Assembly (NCBI GenBank): GCA_038228695.1
Contig: JBBRPA010000053.1
Coordinates: 1-22,850, forward strand
Source: DASVRZ01 sp038228695
GTDB lineage: Bacteria > Verrucomicrobiota > Verrucomicrobiia > Chthoniobacterales > DASVRZ01
Reading direction: 5' to 3'
DNA: 22,850 nt
Shown here one piece after another: positions 16,301-22,850 of this stretch (positions are counted from its first letter, which is position 1; each line of letters starts with the position of its first letter). Below the pieces are notes generated by a model. That model saw only the letters and a list, made by a program, of their open reading frames with translations, searched no databases and was not told where the DNA came from. Made by a program: the position numbers and the translations under genes.

Positions 16301-19300
16301 ACATCGGCAACATCACTTTTGGTGGCGGTGATTTTTCCGGCACACTTTATGATGATCTCCTTGGCAACACGACAGATTTTGACCAAAACGGCATCACCAA
16401 AATCTCCAACAATACCTTCACTCTCTCCGGCAGAGGTGAATATAACGGCCCGACGCTCATTCAAGGCGGCGCGTTTATCGTCAACGGCTCGCTCACCTCG
16501 CCTCAGGGTGGGCAAAGTCCCGTCACCGTTTCTGCCGACGCACGTCTCAGCGGCACGGGCATTGTCTCCGGCGCGGTGACTATCGCGAACGGCGGCACGC
16601 TCGCTCCCGGCAATAGCCCCGGCACGCTCACGCTCGGCTCGCTCCTGCTCAATCCCGGCTCCGCGCTCGATTTTGAACTTGCCGCACCGGGCACCATCGG
16701 CGGCGGCGTTAATGATCTCCTCTCCATTACGGGCGATGTCCGGCTGGATGGATTTCTTAATGTGATCAACCTCACCGGCTTCGATACGGGCAGCTACCGA
16801 CTCATCAACTACGGCGGTGCCTTGACTAACAATGGCCTCGAACTCGGCAGCGTGCCCGGACCATTTTCCTACGGCATCGACATCAGCACGCCCAACCAAG
16901 TTAACCTTATCGTCAATGCCGGCATCGTACAGTATTGGGACGGGGCGAACAACGCGGTCAACGGCACCGTTGATGGCGGCACTTCCGCTTGGAACACAAC
17001 GAGCACGAATTGGACAAATGCCAGCGGCACGACGAATTCGCTCTGGGACGGCAACAGCGCGATCTTCACCGGAGCCGCTGGCACCGTCACAGTCGGCGAG
17101 AACATTTCCGCCAAAGAAATCCGCTTCCTCTCCAGTGCCTACACGATCAGCGTGGAATCTCCTTTCGGAGCCATCGCTTTGACCATTGACGGCGTCGGAG
17201 TGGTGAATAACTCCGGCATCACCCAAAACTTCCAGACCTCTGCAAATGCGAGACGGTCCAACCTCGAATTTATCCACCAAGCCAACGCGGGAGTCCAGAC
17301 CACCTACACCAATTTCGGCGATCAAACCGGCCTCCTGCAGTTTGGGACGACCACCTTTCGCGACAGTTCGTCGGCAGGAAGCTCAACCCTCATCAACCGG
17401 GGCGGCGACTATATTAGTACTAATGTGTCGAACGGTGCCATCGGCGGTTTTGGCGGTAAGACCAACTTTGAGGATGCCTCGACGGCTGCCAACTCGACGA
17501 TTTTTAATTACGCAGGCACGGTCGGTGGCGAAGTGATCGACAACGGAATCATACTGGTAGGAGGTGGAGCCTCCAGCGGCGGGACGACCTTCTCTGGCAC
17601 TGCCACGGCGAGCCACGCGACCATCACCAACTTTGGAGGAACGGAACTCAACGTAACGGGCGGCATCACGACATTCTTCGATAACTCGACTGCCGCCAAC
17701 AGCATTATCACGAACCAAGGCGCAGGGGCCGCCAATTCAGGACGCGGCGTCACGAATTTCAACGGAAATTCCACCGCAGCGGATGCGACCCTCATTGCGG
17801 AGAGCGGAACCAACGGCGGACTGGGCGGCAGGGTGGAGTTTTCCAGTAATGCCAGCGGAGGAAACTCCCGAACGGTGGCTCAGGCGGGAGCGGTCTTTGA
17901 TTTTACCTTTCTCAGCGGTGCCGGAACGACCTTCGGTTCAATCGAAGGCGCCGGAACGTATGAACTCGCTGGCAAAACGCTCACCGTCGGCTCGCTCAAT
18001 ACCAGCACGGAAGTCTCCGGCAGTTTGCACGATTTCGGTGTCGGCGGTGGATTGACTAAAGTCGGCACGGGCACGTTCACCCTGTCAGGGACGAGCAATT
18101 ACAACGGCGCGACAACTCTTTCCACCGGGAAATTGCTCGTTAATGGCGTGCTCGGCAACACGGCGGTTTCCGTAGCCAGTGCGGCGACGCTTGGTGGCAG
18201 TGGACGTATCGGCGGCGGCGTCACGGTGCAGGGTGGGGGAATCCTTTCGCCGGGAAATAGTCCGGGAACTCTGCGAGTGGCCTCGCTCGCGCTCAATGCG
18301 ACCTCCGTTTTGCAGTATGACCTGAATATCGCGAACTCAGTGGGAAATTCCGCCAACGACTTGGTAACTGTCGATGGCAATCTGACCCTCGACGGTTTGC
18401 TCAATGTCACCAGCAGCGGGTCGTTTTCCCAAGGGACATATCGGCTTTTCAACTACGGCGGTTCGCTGGTCAATAACGGCCTCACAATCCAATCGCTGCC
18501 GACTGGCTTCAATGCAGGGGATTTTGTCATCCAGACAGACATCGCCGGGCAAGTGAATTTGGCTCTGGGTGCTGGGGGGCCGGTTGATCCACCCATACCA
18601 ACAGGTTTCCAATTCTGGGATGGTGCTAACAATCTGGCGAATGGCGCGATCAATGGCGGCCGTGGCGAGTGGAGAATTAGCGAAACGAATTGGACAAACA
18701 AAGACGGCAATGTGAACGGTCCGTGGGCAGGTGAAACAGCCGTGTTTTCGGCCACGCCGGGAGTGGTTGCACTGGCGGAAGACATCCCGTTTCAGCAATT
18801 GATTTTCACCGTGGACGGATACCAAATCACAGCGGGCGAGGGGTTCACGCTGCAACCCAACGACAAAGCGCGCATTGATGTGGCGGCTCAATCGAGGGTC
18901 GAAGTGGCTGCACCTTTCTCGGGTCGCAGTTCTCTGACAAAAACGGGGGAAGGAACACTCCTCCTTTCTGCCCAGAAACTCTCTACCCTCACGTCGTTAG
19001 CTGTGGAAGAAGGCTCCGTCTACCTCAATGCCTGGCTGCAAGCCAAATCGGTCACTGTTGCGCCTGACGCTCTGCTTGGCGGCAGTGGTCTGGCCACTGC
19101 GAAAGTGGAAAACAACGGCTCGCTTGCTCCTGGCAATTCCGTGGGCACACTGTCCATTGACGGCGACTACACCCAAGGCGCGACAGGAGATTTTGCCCTC
19201 GAAGTGGGGAGTCTGACGGCGTTTGATCGCCTGTTCGTGAGCGGCACCGCCCAGCTCGAAGGAACTTTGCGCGGCATCGAAAGTGGCCATCATTTTACTT

Positions 19301-20598
19301 ATGGCGAACAATTTCCGTTTCTCTATGCGGGTAAAATCAGCGGACGCTTCGACACGATCGACCTGCCCGATCCAGAGCATTTGCGCGGTCGTTTCCTGGT
19401 GGAAAATGGGATTGGCACCCTCCTCGTCGCGCCCCGCAGTTACACGCAAGTCGCAGTGACGCCGAATGAAAAAAATCTCGCCGACGCATTGGATCGCTGG
19501 ATTGGAATTGAGACGGGCGACATCAGCGAAGTCACTCTCGCACTCGACCTTCTCCGTGAACAACAATATTCAGCCGTCTTCGAGTCGCTGCTACCTAGTT
19601 TTTACGAAGCTGCCCTGAACACCAGTGTCGAACTCAGCCAGAATCATCTCCAACTTCTCCAGCAACAACTCAGTGCCCGCCGACTCGGTGCGCGACTTCC
19701 TAAAGTTCAGACGCAACCCGTTTCCGATAAAGACAGCAAAGATAAAGTGCCCGTCGAAGTGGAGTCGCCCGAACGCTGGAACTCTTGGGTGCAGGGCAGT
19801 GGACTTTATGCCAGCGACGGCCTTAGCCAAATCTCCGGAGACGATTTTCAAAGCGGCACCGTGCTTCTCGGAGCGGATTATGCAGTGAACGAGCATTTTG
19901 CAGGCGGTCTCTTCGCCAGTTACCAAGCTGGTTGGAGCAACTATCAGAACGACTCCAAACTTGATCTCGAAACGACTCGTTTCGGCCTTTATGGCACGGC
20001 GGATTACGGTCCACTCTATGTAAACGCGGCTGTCGGCGTGGGCACAACGGATTACAAAATTCGTCGCGACATCCCGCTGCTCAATCGCAGAGCTTCCGCT
20101 CATCCCGATGGCTCGGAGTTTTTCGCCGAACTCGGCACAGGCTACGATTTTACATGTCAAAACTGGACGTTTGGCCCCCAAATCGCCCTGCAATACAGCG
20201 GTGTGAAACTCGATAATTTTACCGAAACAGGAGCAGGGAGCCTTAACCTGCGACTAGCCGACGCCAGCACCGAAAGTCTCCGCAGCCAGATCGGTGGTCG
20301 CCTCGCTTATAGTTGGCAAATTACACCAACGCTGACGGCGATCCCAGAACTCCGCGTCTTTTGGCAACATGAGTATTTGCAGAACGGCGAAGATTTAACC
20401 GCGAGTCTCGCTGGTGGAAAGGGTGCCGATTTCGTTTATCAGACCCAATCGGGCGAAAAAGACTCCGTCTTCCTTGGTGCGGGCGTCGGTTTCCAGATCA
20501 ACTCGCAGATTTACGCTAACCTCTACTACAACGCCGATTTTGGACGTAGCGATGCCACGAATCACACCCTTTCAATCAGTGTCAATCTACGGTTTTAA
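13327..20598 (+). CDS. Giant autotransporter (type V secretion) with modular PATR beta-helix passenger
   Basis: This is a 2,423-residue outer-membrane protein with an exported passenger. It has a signal peptide at 1-28 (ends PAALHA) and a passenger to about 2040. A linker helix region follows (LADALDRWIGIETGD, then LLPSFYEAALN). The C-terminal 12-strand-type autotransporter barrel runs from about 2150 (RWNSWVQGSGLYASDG) to the end, closing with the outer-membrane signature SVNLRF and terminal Phe2423. The passenger holds PATR motifs such as GSGGLIKQGSGTISLSG near 720 and GGLTKVGTGTFTLSG near 1578. It is built of four supermodules, opened by a WDG...W..T..NWTN...W.G..AVF cap (Trp34, 607, 1204, 1764) and closed by PGNS.GTL...YRLFNYGG (Tyr549, 1157, 1705, 1992). 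No protease or lipase active-site motif is seen, so an adhesin or surface-layer role is most likely. The divergent LuxR gene may regulate it. Confidence 0.93.
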   Translation: MLQKPFFSGKTALVIAACAAIAPAALHAQSTLYWDRNDSAAGPGISPLGSYWGAVANWNTSPLGTAATTGWVNGSNAVFTATNSGVETYPGFLVQLLRPITLNSLTYNSGETNALLVLIGSSPSQVINLASVGAFNISVDNDTEVRILAPLTGNGYLVKQGGGTLSLVGQQNYLGTGGLGTIVEGGKLILIGSAANPLLSSTAVVHVNADTTVGEVGGGTANLRISNGALLSDRNAYIGNTAGSNAFAQVIGSANGVESLWQNNGTVTIGGNGGTAEVQAENQGTLAATNIVIDDQGALTSKNSGIIQANTITVNQGGFLVLENGGIAQVDTIHLGNNGTLQLNADQMISGLTDPTGHGEIVGEGGNLLVRGTADIVIDSAIRLTTEGFGGLRVQHKDNSNLILNGLISGAGDIDFRDNLLGRTFTPTTTITRANTYSGLTQIRNGALVVTNTTGSATGTGNVEISGSLSGTGRIAGDVNLVGTIAPGLSGVGTLTLGLLDLVGNANFDLGTPGIVGGTTNDLVNVTSNLSISGTLNVNDLSGFGEGTYRLFNYGGTLGFFSLSTAGILPGGYFYTVDSSTLGQVNLLVTRRATGTVDPASGTGDSWDGTGTTANANIGGGSGLWDNTTTNWTNSFGSSNGTWGGKSAVFAAASGTVRLNNHIVFEGIEFTTNNYQILANGSFELRPTGQAILTTTSADVTSALIAAPITGSGGLIKQGSGTISLSGTNTYTGGTTLEAGTLDLWAVQRTAGVGQHSFDITAIGDAPLRIRGGVLRFAPNASDLETGNGQQGNEYHLKNNLIVENNFTFKFLDSERTRLINGVPAGGKAFFRYYLDGKLDLAGGNRFIAFDTDTRFPIFETSFVDINEITNGTGLTLGSARPEVINSAASYSHIVYFRGPGSNSYTGTTTVEKGVALALLRENSIANIPGDLVVNQGGAIYSYNEQIPDEAKVTINSTAIVFSQRNTLINETFGSLYGTGNLRIDRDFYGLNIGNITFGGGDFSGTLYDDLLGNTTDFDQNGITKISNNTFTLSGRGEYNGPTLIQGGAFIVNGSLTSPQGGQSPVTVSADARLSGTGIVSGAVTIANGGTLAPGNSPGTLTLGSLLLNPGSALDFELAAPGTIGGGVNDLLSITGDVRLDGFLNVINLTGFDTGSYRLINYGGALTNNGLELGSVPGPFSYGIDISTPNQVNLIVNAGIVQYWDGANNAVNGTVDGGTSAWNTTSTNWTNASGTTNSLWDGNSAIFTGAAGTVTVGENISAKEIRFLSSAYTISVESPFGAIALTIDGVGVVNNSGITQNFQTSANARRSNLEFIHQANAGVQTTYTNFGDQTGLLQFGTTTFRDSSSAGSSTLINRGGDYISTNVSNGAIGGFGGKTNFEDASTAANSTIFNYAGTVGGEVIDNGIILVGGGASSGGTTFSGTATASHATITNFGGTELNVTGGITTFFDNSTAANSIITNQGAGAANSGRGVTNFNGNSTAADATLIAESGTNGGLGGRVEFSSNASGGNSRTVAQAGAVFDFTFLSGAGTTFGSIEGAGTYELAGKTLTVGSLNTSTEVSGSLHDFGVGGGLTKVGTGTFTLSGTSNYNGATTLSTGKLLVNGVLGNTAVSVASAATLGGSGRIGGGVTVQGGGILSPGNSPGTLRVASLALNATSVLQYDLNIANSVGNSANDLVTVDGNLTLDGLLNVTSSGSFSQGTYRLFNYGGSLVNNGLTIQSLPTGFNAGDFVIQTDIAGQVNLALGAGGPVDPPIPTGFQFWDGANNLANGAINGGRGEWRISETNWTNKDGNVNGPWAGETAVFSATPGVVALAEDIPFQQLIFTVDGYQITAGEGFTLQPNDKARIDVAAQSRVEVAAPFSGRSSLTKTGEGTLLLSAQKLSTLTSLAVEEGSVYLNAWLQAKSVTVAPDALLGGSGLATAKVENNGSLAPGNSVGTLSIDGDYTQGATGDFALEVGSLTAFDRLFVSGTAQLEGTLRGIESGHHFTYGEQFPFLYAGKISGRFDTIDLPDPEHLRGRFLVENGIGTLLVAPRSYTQVAVTPNEKNLADALDRWIGIETGDISEVTLALDLLREQQYSAVFESLLPSFYEAALNTSVELSQNHLQLLQQQLSARRLGARLPKVQTQPVSDKDSKDKVPVEVESPERWNSWVQGSGLYASDGLSQISGDDFQSGTVLLGADYAVNEHFAGGLFASYQAGWSNYQNDSKLDLETTRFGLYGTADYGPLYVNAAVGVGTTDYKIRRDIPLLNRRASAHPDGSEFFAELGTGYDFTCQNWTFGPQIALQYSGVKLDNFTETGAGSLNLRLADASTESLRSQIGGRLAYSWQITPTLTAIPELRVFWQHEYLQNGEDLTASLAGGKGADFVYQTQSGEKDSVFLGAGVGFQINSQIYANLYYNADFGRSDATNHTLSISVNLRF
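17350..17886 (+). repeat. Six short tandem repeats inside the third passenger supermodule
   Basis: Residues from about 1342 to 1520 contain six copies of a motif like TTF.DSSTAANSTI.N.GG: TTFRDSSSAGSSTLIN, TNFEDASTAANSTIFN, TTFSGTATASHATITN, TTFFDNSTAANSIITN, TNFNGNSTAADATLIA and VEFSSNASGGNSRTVA, about 25-40 residues apart. They would form regular rungs of a beta helix. The last copies are the most degenerate. Confidence 0.65.
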
Positions 20599-20609
20599 GC
20601 GCAGAGAAC

Positions 20610-20665
20610 CTTCCCCGGCGCCGGAAGTATCCAAGGCGTCACCATTGAAAGAGTCCTCGTGAGGA
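20610..20665. terminator. Two small hairpins between convergent genes
   Basis: CTTCC (20610-20614) and GGAAG (20623-20627) enclose the GC palindrome CCGGCGCCGG (20615-20624, overlapping). TCCTC-GT-GAGGA forms a second hairpin at 20654-20665. They lie in the 72-base gap between the autotransporter stop and the serA stop, where a bidirectional terminator is expected. Neither is followed by a T run, so support is structural only. Confidence 0.3.
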
Positions 20666-20670
20666 GACCG

Positions 20671-22263
20671 TCACAAGGTGACGACTCGTGCAGAGAGAAT
20701 GTCGGATTCGCCGGTGAGCAAGGCAACGACATCCTCGCTGGGAGCACTGTCCAAATTCAAAACCGTGAGTGCTTTGCCGCCTATCTCGTTGCGGCTGAGA
20801 GACATACCTGCGATATTAACGGATTTGCGTCCTAAAATAGAACCGACCTTGCCGACGATTCCGGGCACGTCTTGGTTCTCCAAAATCAATAAAACGCCTT
20901 CGGGCTTCGCTTCGACATAGCGTCCGTTGATCCGGACAATCCGAGGCGTGGTTCCGAAGAATGTCCCAGAGACCGAGACAGAGTCTTCACCGCATCCGGC
21001 CGAGATCTCGAGCAACTCCGTGAAGTCTCCGCTTACGCTTTGGCGCGTTTCTTGGAAGGCCAGTCCAAGATTTTCCGCCAAGGCTGGGGCGTTGACGGTA
21101 TTGACCTCGTCGCCGGAAATGCTGGCCAGAAAACCCTTGAGAATCATCCGGGAAACGGGAGTCGTGTCTGCCTCGTTGATCTTCCCGCTGTAATTGACGC
21201 TCAAAGTGTCGCAGCGTTTTGGGGCAATTTGGCTGAGGAATTTTCCCAGTGATTGGCCCAATGTGAGATAAGGCCCAACGACAGCTAAGGTTTTGGCGTC
21301 AATATTTGGCATGTTGACCGCGTTGCGAATTGTTCCCTCGAGCAAGGTTGCCCGAATGGCCTCGGCGATCTCAATGCCCACGTTTTCCTGAGCCTCCGTC
21401 GTGGACGCTCCAAGGTGAGGGGTCAGCACGATGCCCGGGAGGGTGCGCAGAGGAAATTCGGCGGGCGGAGGTTCGGTTTCAAAGACGTCGAGGGCGGCAC
21501 CAGCGACGTGGCCGTTTTTCATCGACTCGTAAAGAGCGGATTCCTCGACAAGGCCGCCCCGGGCGCAATTGACGATCCGGACGCCTTTTTTGCAGAGAGC
21601 CAGTCGGCGGGCGTCGAGCATGTATTTGGTCTCGGCCGTCAGCGGCATGTGCATGGAGATAAAATCCGCCAGCGGCAGAATGTCGTCGAGTTGATCGATC
21701 AATTCGACCTGAAGGGAGCGGGCACGGCTGGCGGCGAGGTAAGGGTCGTAGGCCAGCACTCGCATGCCAAACGCCATGGCGCGCCGGGCGAGCTCTGTTC
21801 CGATCCGGCCCATGCCAAGAATGGCGAGGGATTTGCCGTAAAGCTCGACGCCTTCGAAGTTCTTGCGATCCCATTTTGCGGCCTTCATCGAGGCGTCGGC
21901 CTGTGGAATGTTGCGAGCGAGCGAAACGAGGAGAGAAAAAGCATGTTCCGCCGTAGAAATGGTGTTGCCGCCGGGTGTGTTCATCACGATCACGCCGTGC
22001 TTTGTGGCCGCCTCCACATCCACATTGTCCACGCCAACGCCGGCGCGTCCAACCGCTTTGAGGTCCTTTGCAGCCGCGAAAACCTTGGCCGTGACCTTGG
22101 TTTGGCTGCGAACCACGAGAGCGGAAACGCCTTGGATGGCTTCAATGAGTTGATCTTCCTTGAGCCCGGTTTTTACTTCGACGTCAAGAAGGCCGCCGGA
22201 GGCGAGCTCCTCAACACCGCGTTGGGAAATGGGATCAGCAACAAGGACACGATAGTTAGCCAT
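20671..22263 (-). CDS. serA: D-3-phosphoglycerate dehydrogenase
   Basis: This enzyme catalyses the NAD-dependent first step of serine synthesis from 3-phosphoglycerate, in the cytoplasm. The ATG at 22263 gives 530 residues starting MANYRVLVADPISQRGVEEL; the upstream start at 22293 adds ten residues without family character. The Rossmann glycine motif is GMGRIG at 150-155. Catalytic residues are Arg235 in NCARGG, Glu264 in DVFETEPP and His283 in TPHLGAST. From about 320 to 450 is the intervening allosteric (ASB) domain of the long bacterial form, and from about 455 to 530 an ACT domain (ENQDVPGIVGKVGSILG, ...NIAGMSLSR). The length matches the long type found in Bacillus and Mycobacterium, and serine feedback through the ACT domain is plausible. 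It is monocistronic in the window and converges with the autotransporter gene. Confidence 0.97.
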   Translation of the reverse strand: MANYRVLVADPISQRGVEELASGGLLDVEVKTGLKEDQLIEAIQGVSALVVRSQTKVTAKVFAAAKDLKAVGRAGVGVDNVDVEAATKHGVIVMNTPGGNTISTAEHAFSLLVSLARNIPQADASMKAAKWDRKNFEGVELYGKSLAILGMGRIGTELARRAMAFGMRVLAYDPYLAASRARSLQVELIDQLDDILPLADFISMHMPLTAETKYMLDARRLALCKKGVRIVNCARGGLVEESALYESMKNGHVAGAALDVFETEPPPAEFPLRTLPGIVLTPHLGASTTEAQENVGIEIAEAIRATLLEGTIRNAVNMPNIDAKTLAVVGPYLTLGQSLGKFLSQIAPKRCDTLSVNYSGKINEADTTPVSRMILKGFLASISGDEVNTVNAPALAENLGLAFQETRQSVSGDFTELLEISAGCGEDSVSVSGTFFGTTPRIVRINGRYVEAKPEGVLLILENQDVPGIVGKVGSILGRKSVNIAGMSLSRNEIGGKALTVLNLDSAPSEDVVALLTGESDILSARVVTL

Positions 22264-22476
22264 AGGGAGGGCAGAGGCTAAAAGCGGGCACAAGGAGTGT
22301 CAAAACGGAAATGCGAAAATCTGACTGAGCTGAGCCTCGGCGATTTGAAAATTTCAGCGAGGAGTCGATGGCAATCAGCAAAGTGCAAAATTCGTTTTTG
22401 CTGCGCGAAGGAAAAATCCAGCGAAACGCTGCCGATAACTTCGTTGATAAACCCCAGATGAAACCGGCAGGGAAAA

Positions 22477-22496
22477 TCATCCACAAGTTGTTCACA
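22477..22496 (+). promoter_or_regulatory. Two DnaA-box-like 9-mers beside an AT-rich stretch
   Basis: TCATCCACA (22477-22485) and TTGTTCACA (22488-22496) each match TTWTNCACA at 8 of 9 positions. They are in the same orientation and 11 bases apart, close to one helical turn. An AT-rich stretch follows at about 22524-22562. Two boxes are too few to call an origin; they may instead be a DnaA-regulated site or chance. Confidence 0.2.
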
Positions 22497-22663
22497 ACAG
22501 CAAAAACCCCTTGGAATCAGGTGGATATCAATAACATCAAACAATATATGTAATATAAAACAGAAGTATCACAGGAACGGACGGCGCAACGTGTCACATG
22601 CCTTCAGCCAGCCGCCCGCGCTGCCGATTGACGGCAACGAGAATTTGGTGCCTGGTGATGGCC

Positions 22664-22701
22664 AGAGGCCGAGTTTCCGCGAAAGCGGAAATTCGGCCTT
22701 T
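22664..22701 (+). terminator. Strong GAAA-tetraloop hairpin, terminator-like
   Basis: Bases 22664-22680 pair with 22685-22701 over 17 positions (15 Watson-Crick, 2 G-U) around a GAAA loop. The core is GGCCGA-G-TTTCCGC against GCGGAAA-T-TCGGCC. The 3' side runs into TTTGGTTT, an imperfect U tract on the plus strand. No plus-strand gene lies directly upstream, so it may end a small RNA starting in the AT-rich part near 22560, or belong to a repeat. Confidence 0.4.
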
Positions 22702-22809
22702 GGTTTATCTATAGCGACATATTTCTACAACGGGTCCCTGACCGAACCGGAAAAGTTGGAAAATCAACAGGTTACACATGGGCAATCTGGAAAAGAAACG
22801 CTCCCCGAT

Positions 22810-22836
22810 TTGACTTCGCATATATCCGTATATACT
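22810..22836 (+). promoter_or_regulatory. Possible promoter at the right edge
   Basis: TTGACT (22810-22815, 5 of 6) and TATACT (22831-22836, 5 of 6) are separated by 15 bases, shorter than the ideal 17. An ATG follows at 22847 at the very edge, so a plus-strand gene may start just outside the window. The ATATA/TATAT symmetry around 22820-22835 could also be an operator. Confidence 0.2.
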
Positions 22837-22850
22837 GTCTCGAACGATGA

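Larger units (their letters stand above)
22264..22850. other. 587-base region upstream of serA without a convincing gene
   Basis: Several short frames exist on both strands (for example 22368-22553 plus and 22278-22544 minus), but none has family character or a ribosome binding site. A plus-strand frame from a GTG at 22591 stays open to the window edge (87 codons); it runs through a strong hairpin and looks noncoding. Next to serA is an imperfect inverted repeat (CCTCG at 22335-22339, CGAGG at 22358-22362, enclosing TGAAAATTTCA) that could fold in the serA leader. The DnaA-like boxes, the terminator-like hairpin and a promoter at the edge are listed separately. Confidence 0.5.

Noticed and set aside
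16270..17325. Minus-strand frame of 351 codons inside the autotransporter
   Set aside because: It is a composition-driven shadow of the Gly/Thr/Asn-rich repeats; Glu, Asp and Ala strings without any domain.
13327..20598. Tandem repeats in the large gene considered as a CRISPR-like or DNA-level satellite array
   Set aside because: The repeats are conserved at protein level with varied DNA and length, in one uninterrupted reading frame, as expected of beta-helix rungs.
21415..22281. Plus-strand frame of 288 codons opposite serA
   Set aside because: serA is intact with all catalytic residues on the minus strand; the opposite frame has no recognisable motif.
22278..22553. Short frames on both strands upstream of serA (88 and 61 codons)
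   Set aside because: No ribosome binding site and no family-like sequence, and they overlap each other and the DnaA-like boxes.

Overview
The window looks like a chromosomal segment of a moderately GC-rich, Gram-negative-type bacterium, most likely of the Verrucomicrobiota (inference, about 0.7). The reasons are a 2,423-residue autotransporter whose passenger is built from PATR-type beta-helix repeats, a secreted protein fragment with the 'W..AN.V..DPN..GANGLKNLLNYAFGMDP' tail style common in that phylum, a secreted sugar-dehydrogenase/di-heme cytochrome fusion, and REP-like palindromes in the spacers. No rRNA, tRNA, CRISPR array or complete transposase was found.

Left part (1-5300). A 5'-truncated surface-protein fragment (97-738) sits behind a G-poor junction. 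It is followed by a lone OppB/DppB-type permease on the minus strand (896-1900), a stand-alone PAS-domain protein with a good sigma70-like promoter (2038-2523) and isoleucyl-tRNA synthetase (2602-5286).

Middle part (5300-8912). A secreted glucose/sorbosone-dehydrogenase-like domain is fused to a di-heme cytochrome c domain (5359-7878). After it comes a repeat-rich spacer holding twin 13-bp palindromes, a small VapB-like antitoxin (8206-8493), a Phd-like antitoxin broken by a one-base shortage in an A7 run (8490-8689), and a 199-bp element bounded by 29-bp imperfect inverted repeats. No toxin gene is present.

Surface-associated cluster (8914-20598). Four minus-strand genes read in the order LuxR-type regulator, RmlC-like epimerase, family 2 glycosyltransferase and class III omega-aminotransferase. 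The epimerase and glycosyltransferase are separated by only 3 bases and look translationally linked. The regulator is divergent from the giant autotransporter across a 154-bp spacer that carries a promoter-like sequence and an 11-bp palindrome. The plausible theme is cell-envelope decoration plus a regulated surface adhesin; this is inference from gene order.

Right part (20599-22850). SerA (D-3-phosphoglycerate dehydrogenase) converges on the autotransporter. Upstream of serA lie 587 bases without a convincing gene. They contain two DnaA-box-like 9-mers next to an AT-rich stretch and a 17-bp GAAA-tetraloop hairpin that could end a small RNA.
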